Shown: positions 32,584-41,499, numbered from the stretch's first letter. The stretch is 41,550 nt of DNA from an uncultured Oscillospiraceae bacterium (GCA_934446465.1 CAKSEF010000008.1:1-41550); one strand, 5' to 3'. Numbers and translations are program-made. Notes: generated from the letters alone by a model not told the origin.

Positions 32584-33447
32584 ATGAGTATTTTTATAGA
32601 CGGCCTGAGCCTCGGCGCGATTTACGCGCTGATAGCGCTCGGCTATACAATGGTTTACGGCATCGCAAAGATGCTTAACTTCGCGCACGGCGACGTCATC
32701 ATGGTCGGCGCCTACGCGATTCTTACCACTCTTAATATGGGGGGAAACCCCGTAGTTGCGCTCATAGCGGCGATAGTAATATGCACGGTTTCGGGAATAG
32801 TAATAGAGAAGCTCGCATATAAGCCTCTGCGCGGAGCGTCTCCGCTCGCCGTTCTCATTACGGCAATCGGCGTAAGCTTCTTCCTCCAGAGTATCGCACA
32901 GCTCATATTCGGCGCAAAGAGCCAGCCCGTAACGCTCCCGTCTTTCGGAACGTTTGAGCTTTTCGGCGCAAAGATAAATGTTTCCGCAGTTATAACTCTC
33001 GGCCTTGCCGCAGTAATCATGGTTGCGCTCACGGTGTTCATCAACAGAACGCGCACGGGCCGTGCAATGCTCGCGGTTTCGGAGGATAAGGGTGCGGCCC
33101 AGCTCATGGGCGTAAACGTGGACCGCATAATAATGATAACGTTTGCAATAGGCTCGTTCCTCGCGGCGTTTGCAAGCCTTTTCTATCTGATGCAGATTCC
33201 GTCCGCAAGCCCGACGCTCGGGTCAATGCCCGGTATCAAGGCGTTCACCGCGGCGGTTATCGGCGGAATAGGTTCAATCCCGGGCGCGATGATAGGCGGA
33301 GTGCTTCTCGGCATAATAGAAAAAATATGCCTTTCGATTCCCGCAATAAGCTCATATACAACGGCGATTGAATTTTCGTTCCTTATTATAATCCTGCTCG
33401 TTAAGCCGAGCGGAATCCTCGGCAAGAAAAAGAGAGAGAAGGTGTAA
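32584..33447 (+). CDS. livH: Branched-chain amino acid ABC transporter permease LivH
   Basis: This 287-residue inner-membrane permease has about eight helices. It starts IDGLSLGAIYALIALGYTMVYG, the canonical LivH beginning, with KMLNFAHGDVIMVGAY next. The EAA-like region AVSEDKGAAQLMGVNVDRI and GGIGSIPGAMIGG toward the end are also family marks. It pairs with LivM as the channel half. AAAGGAG lies before the ATG. The next gene starts 3 bases after its stop. Confidence 0.95.
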   Translation: MSIFIDGLSLGAIYALIALGYTMVYGIAKMLNFAHGDVIMVGAYAILTTLNMGGNPVVALIAAIVICTVSGIVIEKLAYKPLRGASPLAVLITAIGVSFFLQSIAQLIFGAKSQPVTLPSFGTFELFGAKINVSAVITLGLAAVIMVALTVFINRTRTGRAMLAVSEDKGAAQLMGVNVDRIIMITFAIGSFLAAFASLFYLMQIPSASPTLGSMPGIKAFTAAVIGGIGSIPGAMIGGVLLGIIEKICLSIPAISSYTTAIEFSFLIIILLVKPSGILGKKKREKV

Positions 33448-33450
33448 ACG

Positions 33451-34593
33451 ATGGGTTATTTTTCTAATGTAAAAAAGAGCTTCAAGCTGAAGCACTGCAT
33501 AAATTACATCGGTGTTACGCTCTTCCTCGTTCTTATGATACTTCTCGATTCGTTCGGCATGATACCGCGTTCGACGATAGGACTGCTCTCGCGAATCGCA
33601 TACAGCATAATCCTTGCGGTATCATTGAACCTCGTAGTCGGATTCCTCGGCGAGCTGAGCCTCGGGCACGCGGGATTCATGTGTGTCGGCGCATATATCG
33701 GATGCTTCTGTGCAAACCTTATGCACAACGCAATGTCCTCGAAGCTCCTCGTTCTTATCCTTTCGCTCTTAATCGGCGGCGCGGTCGCGGCAGTGTTCGG
33801 ATTTATAATCGGACTTCCCGCACTGAGACTTAAGGGAGACTATCTCGCAATCGTAACGCTTGCGTTCGGCGAAATCGTCAGAAACGTATTCAAAAACCTT
33901 GATATGTTCGGCGGCGCAATGGGACTTTCCACGAATAAATACTCCGCAAAGGGACTTTATATCGTTTCGTTTGTAGTGCTTCTGATTGTGCTCTTCCTCA
34001 TACAGAGCCTCATAAGAAGCAAGCACGGCCGTGCAATAACGGCAATACGCGATAATGAAATCGCGGCGAAGGCAATGGGAATCAACGTTACGTTCTATAA
34101 GCTGTTCGTGTTCGTTGTCTCCGCGTTCTTCGCGGGACTTGCGGGCGTTCTTTACGGACATTATACAACGCCGATACTCCCGCAGTTCTTCTCATATAAC
34201 TACTCAATAGAAATTCTCGTTATGGTCGTTCTCGGCGGAATGGGAAGCATAAACGGCTCGATACTCGCCGCAATGCTTATTACCTATATAAACTTCCTGC
34301 TCCAGAACCACCTCTCGGGCGACCTTGCCGCGCTTAAATACCTCATCTACGCGCTCATACTCATATTTGTCGTTCTCTTTAACAATGCGCCCGCGCTCCT
34401 CCCGCTCAAGGAGAAGATAAGCCTGCGCACGCTGATCAGAAGACGCAAGACGAAGCCGGAGGTAATAAAGGACGACGCGGCAGAGTGGCACGTCGTACCG
34501 ACAAAGATAAAAATGGACGAAATACTCTCGACCGAGGTTACTCCGAAGAGCGACCCGAATAAGGCAGACCCGCCCAAGAAGGAGGAAAAATAA
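33451..34593 (+). CDS. livM: Branched-chain amino acid ABC transporter permease LivM
   Basis: This 380-residue permease has the LivM features AYSIILAVSLNLVVGFLGELSLGHAGFMCVGAY, LRLKGDYLAIVTLAFGEIVR, the EAA loop AIRDNEIAAKAMGINV and VLGGMGSINGSILAA. It differs from standard LivM in a hydrophilic cytoplasmic tail of about 55 residues after the last helix, lysine-, proline- and acid-rich (KTKPEVIKDDAAEWHVVP to the closing DPPKKEEK). The function of the tail is unknown. It is separated from livG by one base, in a tight livHMGF cluster. Confidence 0.95.
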   Translation: MGYFSNVKKSFKLKHCINYIGVTLFLVLMILLDSFGMIPRSTIGLLSRIAYSIILAVSLNLVVGFLGELSLGHAGFMCVGAYIGCFCANLMHNAMSSKLLVLILSLLIGGAVAAVFGFIIGLPALRLKGDYLAIVTLAFGEIVRNVFKNLDMFGGAMGLSTNKYSAKGLYIVSFVVLLIVLFLIQSLIRSKHGRAITAIRDNEIAAKAMGINVTFYKLFVFVVSAFFAGLAGVLYGHYTTPILPQFFSYNYSIEILVMVVLGGMGSINGSILAAMLITYINFLLQNHLSGDLAALKYLIYALILIFVVLFNNAPALLPLKEKISLRTLIRRRKTKPEVIKDDAAEWHVVPTKIKMDEILSTEVTPKSDPNKADPPKKEEK

Positions 34594-34594
34594 T

Positions 34595-35365
34595 ATGAGC
34601 GAATATATGCTTGAAACTAAAAACCTCGGTATCTCCTTCGGCGGACTGAAAGCCGTTTCGGATGTAAACCTTAAAATAAAAAAGAACGAGCTGTACGGGC
34701 TTGTAGGGCCTAACGGCGCGGGGAAGACGACCGTGTTCAACATGATAACGGGAGTTTACCGCCCGACCTACGGCACATTCCTCCTCGACGGCGAGGAGCT
34801 CGTGGGAAAAAGCCAAGAGGCAATAAACCACAAGGGCATTGCGCGGACATTTCAGAATATACGCCTGTTTAACAACATGAGCGTTATACGAAATGTGCTT
34901 GTGGGTCTCCATAACAGACCGGAATACAAATGCAATCCGTTTTCGAGTATGCTGAGGCTCCCTGCGCACTATGACACCGAAAAGCGTATGCGCGACCACG
35001 CAAAGGAGATACTCAGAATATTCGACCTTGAAAACGAAAGAAACAACCTCGCCTGCAACCTCCCCTACGGAAAACAGAGAAAGCTGGAAATCGCGCGTGC
35101 GCTCGCAACATCGCCGAAACTCCTGCTTCTTGACGAACCCGCGGCGGGCATGAACCCGAACGAGACGGCGGAGCTTATGGACATAATACGCCGTATCCGC
35201 GACGAATTTGATATGACGATACTTCTTATCGAGCACGATATGAAGTTCGTGTCGGGGCTTTGCGATGAGATAATGGTACTGAACTTCGGAACGGTTCTCG
35301 CCGAGGGCGACCCGAAAACGGCGCTCTCCGACCCCGAGGTTATGAAGGCTTATATAGGGGAGTGA
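34595..35365 (+). CDS. livG: Branched-chain amino acid ABC transporter ATP-binding protein LivG
   Basis: This 256-residue ABC ATPase has Walker A (VGPNGAGKTTVFN), Q-loop (ARTFQNIRLF), a LivG-type signature in which LSGGQ is replaced by LPYGKQRKLEIARAL, Walker B (LLLLDEPAAGMNP) and the switch histidine (LLIEHDMKFV). It powers transport together with LivF. The ATG starts one base after livM, with AAGGAGG inside the livM end. Confidence 0.96.
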   Translation: MSEYMLETKNLGISFGGLKAVSDVNLKIKKNELYGLVGPNGAGKTTVFNMITGVYRPTYGTFLLDGEELVGKSQEAINHKGIARTFQNIRLFNNMSVIRNVLVGLHNRPEYKCNPFSSMLRLPAHYDTEKRMRDHAKEILRIFDLENERNNLACNLPYGKQRKLEIARALATSPKLLLLDEPAAGMNPNETAELMDIIRRIRDEFDMTILLIEHDMKFVSGLCDEIMVLNFGTVLAEGDPKTALSDPEVMKAYIGE

Positions 35366-35369
35366 TAAA

Positions 35370-36080
35370 ATGGCATTATTGGAAGTTTCAAACCTTGAGG
35401 TTTATTACGGCGTAATCCGCGCGCTTCGGGGAATCAGCTTTGAAGTTAACGAGGGCGAGATAGTTACGCTCATCGGCGCAAACGGCGCGGGAAAAACAAC
35501 AACCATGCAGAGCATAATGGGGCTTATTCCGCTCCATTCGGGAAGCGTTGTCTATGACGGGCAGGACATATCGAAAATGCCGTGCCATAAAATAGTCCAC
35601 CTCGGTATGACTCAGGTTCCCGAGGGCAGACGCGTGTTTCAGGAGCTTGCGGTTTATGAAAACCTTCTCCTCGGCGCATATGCGCAGACGGACAAAAAGC
35701 AGATAAAACGCGATATAGAAAATATATACGAGCGTTTTCCGAGGCTGGGCGAGAGGCGCAGTCAGACTGCGGGTACGCTTTCGGGCGGCGAACAGCAGAT
35801 GCTTGCAATGGGCAGGGCAATGATGAGCCACCCGAAGCTTCTGATGCTCGATGAGCCGTCAATGGGACTCTCTCCGCTCCTCGTAAACCAGGTCTTTGAT
35901 ATAATCAAGGACTTCCGCGAGACGGGAATGACGGTGCTGCTCGTAGAGCAGAACGCGGGTAAGTCGCTTGCAATCTCCGACCGTGCATACGTTCTCGAGA
36001 ACGGCAAAATCGTTCTTTCGGGAACGGGTAAGGAGCTAATGCAGAGCGAGGATGTGAAGAAAGCCTACCTCGGCGGCTAA
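35370..36080 (+). CDS. livF: Branched-chain amino acid ABC transporter ATP-binding protein LivF
   Basis: This 236-residue ABC ATPase has Walker A (IGANGAGKTTTMQS), Q-loop (MTQVPEGRRVFQELAVYENL), signature LSGGEQQMLAMGRAM, Walker B (LLMLDEPSMGLSP) and the switch region (LLVEQNAGKSLAISD). The H-loop histidine is Gln in VEQN, as is normal for LivF. It is the final gene of the liv operon, 4 bases after livG, and is followed by a strong terminator. Confidence 0.96.
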   Translation: MALLEVSNLEVYYGVIRALRGISFEVNEGEIVTLIGANGAGKTTTMQSIMGLIPLHSGSVVYDGQDISKMPCHKIVHLGMTQVPEGRRVFQELAVYENLLLGAYAQTDKKQIKRDIENIYERFPRLGERRSQTAGTLSGGEQQMLAMGRAMMSHPKLLMLDEPSMGLSPLLVNQVFDIIKDFRETGMTVLLVEQNAGKSLAISDRAYVLENGKIVLSGTGKELMQSEDVKKAYLGG

Positions 36081-36083
36081 GAG

Positions 36084-36121
36084 AAAAAACGCAAAGAGCG
36101 AATACGCTCTTTGCGTTTTTT
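36084..36121 (+). terminator. Terminator of the liv operon
   Basis: AACGCAAAGAGCG pairs with CGCTCTTTGCGTT around AATA, with an A-run before and a T-run after. Confidence 0.92.
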
Positions 36122-36161
36122 TGTTTTGGGGCTTTTTGTCTGAAAACAGCGTCGTAATATA

Positions 36162-36190
36162 TTTACTTTTAAGCCTATATGTGGTAAAAT
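36162..36190 (+). promoter_or_regulatory. Promoter for the MBL-fold lipoprotein gene
   Basis: TTTACT (36162-36167), a 17-base spacer and TAAAAT (36185-36190); GACGGAGTG precedes the ATG at 36227. Confidence 0.65.
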
Positions 36191-36226
36191 AATGTTGCAA
36201 TATGTTATATGACGGAGTGAAATCAG

Positions 36227-37426
36227 ATGAATAGAAAAAGACTCGCAATCACAATAATTATTGCCATGCTTGTCGCTTCATTGCTTGCAGGCTGCGGTCC
36301 CTCGGGGGAGACGCCGTTCCCCAAAGACATTTTGAACGAAAACGGCGGTTCGCCCGCGGACTCTGATGACGGCGCGCTTAATTTTTCGGAAGAAAACAGT
36401 GATAATTCCGAAAACGAAACGTCAAATTCGGGCAAAAATATACAGAATGATATCAAAGTTCATTATATAGACGTCGGACAGGGCGACAGTGAGCTTGTCG
36501 AACTGCCGAACGGGGAAAAGCTCCTGATAGATGCAGGGCCATCCCCGCGCGCGGTTACGGACTATCTTGACGGGCTTTCGGTGTCAAGGATTGATTATGT
36601 CGTGGCAACGCACCCGCACTCGGACCATATAGGAGGAATGAAGGACGTTCTCGACGAGTATGACATTGGGAAAATGTATATGCCGAACGTCGTGCATACA
36701 TCATCGGCATTCGCGAAGACGGTAGATGAAATCGAAGACGAAAATATCCCTCTGTACACGGCAAAGGCGGGGACGACGATTCTCGACAAGGACGGAATTA
36801 AAGTTCAAATTATTTCACCGTCGAAAGAGAAATACGACAATCTGAACAATTATTCCGCAGTCGTCAAAATAACTTACGGAAAAACGCGGTTTTTGTTCAT
36901 GGGAGACGCTGAAAAAGAAGTCGAGAGCGCACTTAATGCGTCCGATGTCCGCGCAGACGTACTCAAGGTCGGTCATCACGGCTCAAAAACGTCAAGCTCG
37001 GCACAGTTTATAAAAAATGTTTCGCCGAAGCACGCGGTGATATCATGCGGAGAGGGAAACAGCTACGGCCACCCGCACGGGGAAACGCTTAAGACGCTCA
37101 GCTCCGCCGGAGCAAAGGTTTACAGGACGGACGAAAGCGGAACGGTAGTCATAACGGCGGACAATAACGGGAACATAACCGTAAACTCAAGTCCGTCATT
37201 GTATAAGGATACGACGGCACCGCCCGCGGCATCGGTGCAGACAACTCCGAGCACTCCCGCACAGACGTCCCAAAAGAAAGAACAGACGGTCTATGTTACA
37301 AAAACGGGCGGCAAGTACCACAGCGCCGGATGCCAATACCTGAGCAAGAGTAAAATATCGATATCACTTGTCGATGCCAAGGGCGGCGGATATGACCCGT
37401 GCTCAAAATGCAACCCGACCCGATGA
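36227..37426 (+). CDS. Secreted metallo-beta-lactamase-fold lipoprotein (ComEC C-domain-like) with Ada-like C-terminal module
   Basis: The 399-residue protein has a lipoprotein signal ending LLAGC (Cys23) and a low-complexity Asn/Glu/Ser linker. A ComEC/Rec2-type MBL hydrolase domain follows (about 80-325: YIDVGQGDSELVELP, the metal motif THPHSDHIGG, FLFMGDAEKE, GHHGSKTSSS, YGHPHG). After a Thr/Pro linker comes a 40-residue module (TKTGGKYHSAGCQYLSKSK, YDPCSKCNP) of the Ada-like zinc-finger type often fused to extracellular nucleases. It should hydrolyse phosphoesters outside the membrane, perhaps DNA or nucleotides (inference). DUF3006 follows 14 bases later, a pairing recurrent in Firmicutes. 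Confidence 0.88.
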   Translation: MNRKRLAITIIIAMLVASLLAGCGPSGETPFPKDILNENGGSPADSDDGALNFSEENSDNSENETSNSGKNIQNDIKVHYIDVGQGDSELVELPNGEKLLIDAGPSPRAVTDYLDGLSVSRIDYVVATHPHSDHIGGMKDVLDEYDIGKMYMPNVVHTSSAFAKTVDEIEDENIPLYTAKAGTTILDKDGIKVQIISPSKEKYDNLNNYSAVVKITYGKTRFLFMGDAEKEVESALNASDVRADVLKVGHHGSKTSSSAQFIKNVSPKHAVISCGEGNSYGHPHGETLKTLSSAGAKVYRTDESGTVVITADNNGNITVNSSPSLYKDTTAPPAASVQTTPSTPAQTSQKKEQTVYVTKTGGKYHSAGCQYLSKSKISISLVDAKGGGYDPCSKCNPTR

Positions 37427-37440
37427 AAGGAGCGCAAAAG

Positions 37441-37641
37441 ATGAAAATTATTATCGACAGATTTGAAGGGGAGTTTGCCGTGTGCGAGCTTTCCGACGGG
37501 AGCTCTCAGAACCTCCCGCGCGCGTTCGTCCCCGAAGGAGCGGGCGAGGGCGCGGTGATAGAAATAACGTATAATTCGGACGAAACGGAGAAAGAGCTCT
37601 CTGATATGCAGAAAAGGCTTAACCGCCTGTTTCGGGACTAA
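37441..37641 (+). CDS. DUF3006 family small protein
   Basis: This 66-residue protein starts MKIIIDRFEGEFAVCELSDG with PRAFVPEGAGEGAVIEI next, the DUF3006 pattern of a small beta-barrel followed by a charged helix (KELSDMQKRLNRLFRD). Function is unknown, but the family is commonly encoded next to MBL-fold ComEC-like proteins, as here. AAAGGAG lies before the ATG; an upstream in-frame extension overlaps the previous gene and is not used. Confidence 0.85.
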   Translation: MKIIIDRFEGEFAVCELSDGSSQNLPRAFVPEGAGEGAVIEITYNSDETEKELSDMQKRLNRLFRD

Positions 37642-37647
37642 ATAAAG

Positions 37648-37673
37648 AAAACCGCCGATATATCGGCGGTTTT
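37648..37673. terminator. Bidirectional terminator between DUF3006 gene and glycosidase gene
   Basis: AAAACCGCCGATA and TATCGGCGGTTTT form a 26-base perfect palindrome with A- and T-rich ends; both convergent genes stop next to it. Confidence 0.85.
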
Positions 37674-37676
37674 ATA

Positions 37677-39209
37677 TTATTTTTCGGGGTAAAGCTCAAG
37701 AAGAATTGTCGTGTTGTTCTCAAGCGGAAGATGCAGTACGGGATTTTCGGGAGATACCGTGCCGAGGTCTTCGGGCTTGAGCCTGCCGAACTCGCGAATC
37801 TGCTCTTTCTGCTCCTCTGTCGGGTTCTGCGGTTTGCCGAGCTCGTTGAATTTGCGGATTGCGTTTGCGTGGTCGGCGTCAATCCTCCAGCCCGTAACGC
37901 GGAATGTTCCGCCGAGCCCGTCAAAGGCAACATCCGCAGTAATTGAACGAAGCACGCGCTCAAAGGCGTCATCCGCATAACTGAGAAGAATCGAGAAATG
38001 GCCGTCCTTGTGCCTTGACGGAAGAACGGAAATGTCTTTCATCATGGTTCCCATATATCCGTTCTCTATGCGAGGGTAGAGGTCAACCCAGTGGTACATT
38101 TTTTCCTCGCCGAGCTTTCCGGCAAGGACAAATGCGTTGTAAATAGGCTTCGGATAGAAACTCTTTGAGAAAAAGTTGCGGTATCCGCCGAAGTCCGTCT
38201 CAAGGTCGTGCGCACCTGACATGCAGATAACTAATGGGTCTGTTATGCCGACAGAATCGAAGTAGGTAATCATTCTTGCAAAGTATGCCGCATAGATTTC
38301 GTTTTCGCGAAAAACAAGTTTCGGGCATATATCCGAGCCGAGATAACCCTCGGTACAGCCGCCCCATTCGTCGCAGAGAAGCGGTGTGTCCTTGAATCCG
38401 CATATATCGGCAATGCGGCGGACTTCGTTTGTTCCGGCGGCGCCGTTCAGGGCGTTCAGAGGCGCGTCTCCTGTAATCATGCCTATTGAGCTTGTGCCAT
38501 AGGCATCGTGGTGGCTTATAAAATCAAGGCGCAGATTGTTTTTCTTTACAAATTCGAGGAAATAACGCAGGAAATCAAAACTGTGGACATCTAAAGCAAG
38601 CCCCGGGCCGCCGATTAAGAGTTTTTTGCTTACGGATGTAACGCCGTCTACATAGGCTTTGTACATCTTGCAGAACTCGACCGCGCGCGTCTTCCAGTCA
38701 GGGGCGTTCCAATAAAAGAAGTGCTTAAGGTCGGGCTCGTTGTAGCAGTGGATGTGCCATGTTGAAACTGTGTCTTCGCCGTAGCGGTCAATCAGATGCT
38801 GTGTGTATACACGGCAAATTTCCTCCCACTGACTGTAATCGCTCGGATAGCTTCTGCTGAAGCATGTGTTTTTATACCGCGGGGCAAGGAGCGATTCGTC
38901 CTTTTCCGCAGCCATGAACGGAGGAAGCAGTCCGTATACTATGTATGGAGTGAGTCCGCGCTTTAAGAGAGAATCTATGCGGAAATCATTCATCGTAAAG
39001 TCATATTTAATATTGCCGTCCGCGCCGAGGGTTACGCTCTCTTCAAACAGGGAATAGATGCGCACCATCTGCACCGCGTGCTCGGAGGCAAGCTTGTCAA
39101 GGTGCATCTGCCCCCAGTCGTCCTCGATTGCGTTAGTGGGGTGAAAAACCATATGATTCCAGAAATTATAAAGGTCTTTTTCCTTTTTGTCGCAAAAAAT
39201 CCTAATCAT
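37677..39209 (-). CDS. GH39-like glycoside hydrolase (beta-xylosidase-type)
   Basis: This 510-residue cytoplasmic protein (no signal peptide) has a TIM-barrel glycosidase of the GH39/clan GH-A kind. Features include MVRIYSLFEESVTL near the start and the acid/base glutamate in HIHCYNEPDLKHFF, with LLIGGPGLA and LDFISHHDAYG after it. The nucleophile glutamate is in PLLCDEWGG. A C-terminal beta-sandwich follows the barrel (FSILLSYADDAFE to TTILLELYPEK). GH39 enzymes cleave beta-xylosides or alpha-iduronides; the substrate here is not fixed. AAAGGAGCAATAATC precedes the ATG. It stands alone, with no sugar transporter beside it. Confidence 0.8.
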   Translation of the reverse strand: MIRIFCDKKEKDLYNFWNHMVFHPTNAIEDDWGQMHLDKLASEHAVQMVRIYSLFEESVTLGADGNIKYDFTMNDFRIDSLLKRGLTPYIVYGLLPPFMAAEKDESLLAPRYKNTCFSRSYPSDYSQWEEICRVYTQHLIDRYGEDTVSTWHIHCYNEPDLKHFFYWNAPDWKTRAVEFCKMYKAYVDGVTSVSKKLLIGGPGLALDVHSFDFLRYFLEFVKKNNLRLDFISHHDAYGTSSIGMITGDAPLNALNGAAGTNEVRRIADICGFKDTPLLCDEWGGCTEGYLGSDICPKLVFRENEIYAAYFARMITYFDSVGITDPLVICMSGAHDLETDFGGYRNFFSKSFYPKPIYNAFVLAGKLGEEKMYHWVDLYPRIENGYMGTMMKDISVLPSRHKDGHFSILLSYADDAFERVLRSITADVAFDGLGGTFRVTGWRIDADHANAIRKFNELGKPQNPTEEQKEQIREFGRLKPEDLGTVSPENPVLHLPLENNTTILLELYPEK

Positions 39210-39258
39210 GATTATTGCTCCTTTCTTTTAGCTCTGCCTATAATCAGAGTATGTAATC

Positions 39259-39287
39259 ATAATGCCAAAATACGAAACGAAAGTCAA
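39259..39287 (-). promoter_or_regulatory. Promoter for the GH39-like gene
   Basis: On the minus strand TTGACT (39287-39282), a 17-base spacer and CATTAT (39264-39259), about 50 bases before the ATG. Confidence 0.65.
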
Positions 39288-39408
39288 TACGGATAACTTA
39301 CACAAAAGTTCTGAAAAGTTACTTTCCGCGCACGTAAAATAAGCCCCCGAAAGGATAAGCCAAGAGGAAATGTGTGCTTTTAAAACTGCACCGTTGATGC
39401 CATAATGA

Positions 39409-39437
39409 TTGAAAAACAAAGTTTTTTGTGTTACACT
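39409..39437 (+). promoter_or_regulatory. Promoter for the restriction-modification genes
   Basis: TTGAAA (39409-39414), a 17-base spacer and TACACT (39432-39437), 34 bases before the methylase ATG. The 39288-39408 stretch between the two divergent promoters shows nothing else recognisable, and no C-box or controller gene. Confidence 0.6.
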
Positions 39438-39470
39438 ATCTGTAAATAAGCTGTTTAGGGGTAGCGGGGA

Positions 39471-40406
39471 ATGAATCGACCATTAACATTTGATTCCAAA
39501 AACACCGGAACTGATAATGTTTCAGCATATCCGTTTGCGAATATGTTTGTTGATACACACGGTATTACAGAGATGCACAGCAATAATTCGATGGCAATAC
39601 TCGGTGATTCGCTCGAGGTGCTTAGGAGAATTAAGAGCAATTCTGTAAAACTGATTTTCGCGGATGCTCCATACAACATAGGCAAGGATTTTGGAAATAA
39701 CCGAGATAAATGGGAAACCGTCGAAGCATATATAAATTGGTGCAAAGTGTGGATTGACGAATGTATGCGAATACTCACCGATGACGGTTCGATGTATCTT
39801 ATGACGGCTACCCAGCACATGCCATATCTTGATATATATGCAGATGAAAAATATAATGTTCTTTGCAGAATTGTTTGGACCTATGACAGCTCCGGCATGC
39901 AGTCTAAAAATATATACGGTTCTTTGTATGAACCGATTTTGATGATTAACAAAAGCGCAAAAGCAAAGTACATCTTTAATCACCGGGATATTATGGTCGC
40001 AGCAAAGACCGGCGCAGACAGAAAACTGATTGATTATCGCAAAGACCCGCCGCAGCCGTATAACACGGAAAAAGTACCGGGGAATGTATGGTACTTCAGT
40101 CGTGTTCGTTTTAAGATGGAGGAATATGAAAATCACCCGACGCAGAAACCGGAGGCACTGTTGGAGAGAATTATCAGGGCATCTTCTAATGCCGGAGATA
40201 TTGTCCTTGACCCATTCTCCGGCTCATTTACGACATCTGCCGTTGCTATTCGGCTTGGTAGAGTGGCAGTTGGTATTGATATGAATGAGGAATACTTTGA
40301 AATTGGTCTCCGAAGAACGGGAATTGCCATCGAATATAACGGAAAAGCACTTGTTAAGGAAAAAGTGAGAAAAACTTCGGCAAAATCAAAGTATGTGAGA
40401 GATTGA
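39471..40406 (+). CDS. Type II DNA methyltransferase, YhdJ-like (predicted ATGCAT N6-adenine)
   Basis: The 311-residue beta-class amino-methyltransferase closely follows E. coli YhdJ in order and wording: VKLIFADAPYNIGKDFG (motif IV, DAPY instead of DPPY), GSMYLMTATQHMPYLD, RIVWTYDSSGMQSKN with YGSLYEPILM, KLIDYRKDPPQPYN, ENHPTQKPEALLERII, and the SAM motif DPFSGSFTTSAVAI. YhdJ methylates the second A of ATGCAT, so the same target is likely here (inference). About 30 extra residues precede the core. It is followed after 1 base by the presumed endonuclease. The DNA is visibly more AT-rich than the neighbouring genes and uses many ATA/AGA/TTG codons, a sign of transfer. Confidence 0.9.
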   Translation: MNRPLTFDSKNTGTDNVSAYPFANMFVDTHGITEMHSNNSMAILGDSLEVLRRIKSNSVKLIFADAPYNIGKDFGNNRDKWETVEAYINWCKVWIDECMRILTDDGSMYLMTATQHMPYLDIYADEKYNVLCRIVWTYDSSGMQSKNIYGSLYEPILMINKSAKAKYIFNHRDIMVAAKTGADRKLIDYRKDPPQPYNTEKVPGNVWYFSRVRFKMEEYENHPTQKPEALLERIIRASSNAGDIVLDPFSGSFTTSAVAIRLGRVAVGIDMNEEYFEIGLRRTGIAIEYNGKALVKEKVRKTSAKSKYVRD

Positions 40407-40407
40407 T

Positions 40408-41496
40408 ATGGAGATTACAGAAAAATTTGTAAAAGAGATACTTGAGACGGAATACCACGAAAAGTATCAGGAAATATATGATTCCAGCTTGCTTTTACAG
40501 TATTTGGATAAGAAAATGAAGGCAGTTCATGGTAACAGCAAGAGCAGAAGAAGTCTCGCAAATATTTATGCCATTTACTCCATTCTGTACTTTTACCAAG
40601 AAGATTTTTACAATCAGCCGGACAAGTACAGAAACTTTGGCGGATATGATTACATGCGGCTGTTCAACCATTATCGGAGTTTGTATGGTGGCAGTAAGCT
40701 GCAGAACCATGCGCTCAACTCTCGTGTGAATGGCGAGTTTAAGAACAAATTTCCGGCTATCACCAATGATTTGATTATCATCGACAATGGCAAATACTTG
40801 TTGCATATTGATTACTTGTATGTTAGAGAGACCGACATAAGCAGAACTGCAAAAAAGATTATTGAAAAATACATGGACCTGCTGATTGCAAAGGACCATG
40901 CCCTCGTTCAGGCTCTGCAAGAGATGCAGGAACTGACCGATTACGCCGAAAAAAAGAGACGAATCACTGCTCTTCTTAATGAGGATGCCGAGGCAAGAAT
41001 TTTTGAAATAATTAGTTATGCCATTCTCAGAAATCACTATAAGAATGTCAAGGTTTATTTCGGTTATACTCCGGAAACTGTCAGAGCAGAGGAGTTAAAA
41101 CTGTTCAGAACCGGACGAACAAACGCAAACGACGGCGGTATAGATTTTGTGATGCGCCCCGTCGGTCGTTTTTTTCAGGTTACTGAGGTCAGCAGTTATG
41201 ATAAATATTTGCTTGATATTGATAAAGTCATGCATTTTCCGATTTCTTTTGTAATCAAGACCAACAGAAGTAAACAGGCAGTGCTTAAAGACCTTGAAGC
41301 GTACATAGAAGAACACGCAAGCGGCATGAGGGTCATCCGTGAACGGTATGAAAGAGCCGTTGAGGAAGTTATTACCATAAATGAATTGAGAGAGTGGACG
41401 TCTGAACTAAATGGTTATGATATTGATGATATTATCCGCGACATAGATATCTATTACAGATTAGAAATGCACATGGACACGGATAATGAAGAATAA
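40408..41496 (+). CDS. Presumed type II restriction endonuclease partner of the YhdJ-like methylase
   Basis: The 362-residue protein shows no family I can name with certainty. It is soluble and has an N-terminal helical half (KEILETEYHEKYQEIYDSS, SRRSLANIYAIYSIL). A mid region (LLNEDAEARIFEIISYAIL) leads to a candidate PD-(D/E)XK core near residues 240-260 (NDGGIDFVMRP, then RFFQVTEVSSYDK); GGID and QVTEV would supply the metal ligands, with the usual lysine unclear. A C-terminal helical tail follows. Its position one base after the methylase stop, the shared low GC and the absence of other partners make a type II endonuclease the best reading. It contains the only ATGCAT I found in the window (41230-41235). 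Confidence 0.7.
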   Translation: MEITEKFVKEILETEYHEKYQEIYDSSLLLQYLDKKMKAVHGNSKSRRSLANIYAIYSILYFYQEDFYNQPDKYRNFGGYDYMRLFNHYRSLYGGSKLQNHALNSRVNGEFKNKFPAITNDLIIIDNGKYLLHIDYLYVRETDISRTAKKIIEKYMDLLIAKDHALVQALQEMQELTDYAEKKRRITALLNEDAEARIFEIISYAILRNHYKNVKVYFGYTPETVRAEELKLFRTGRTNANDGGIDFVMRPVGRFFQVTEVSSYDKYLLDIDKVMHFPISFVIKTNRSKQAVLKDLEAYIEEHASGMRVIRERYERAVEEVITINELREWTSELNGYDIDDIIRDIDIYYRLEMHMDTDNEE

Positions 41497-41499
41497 CTT

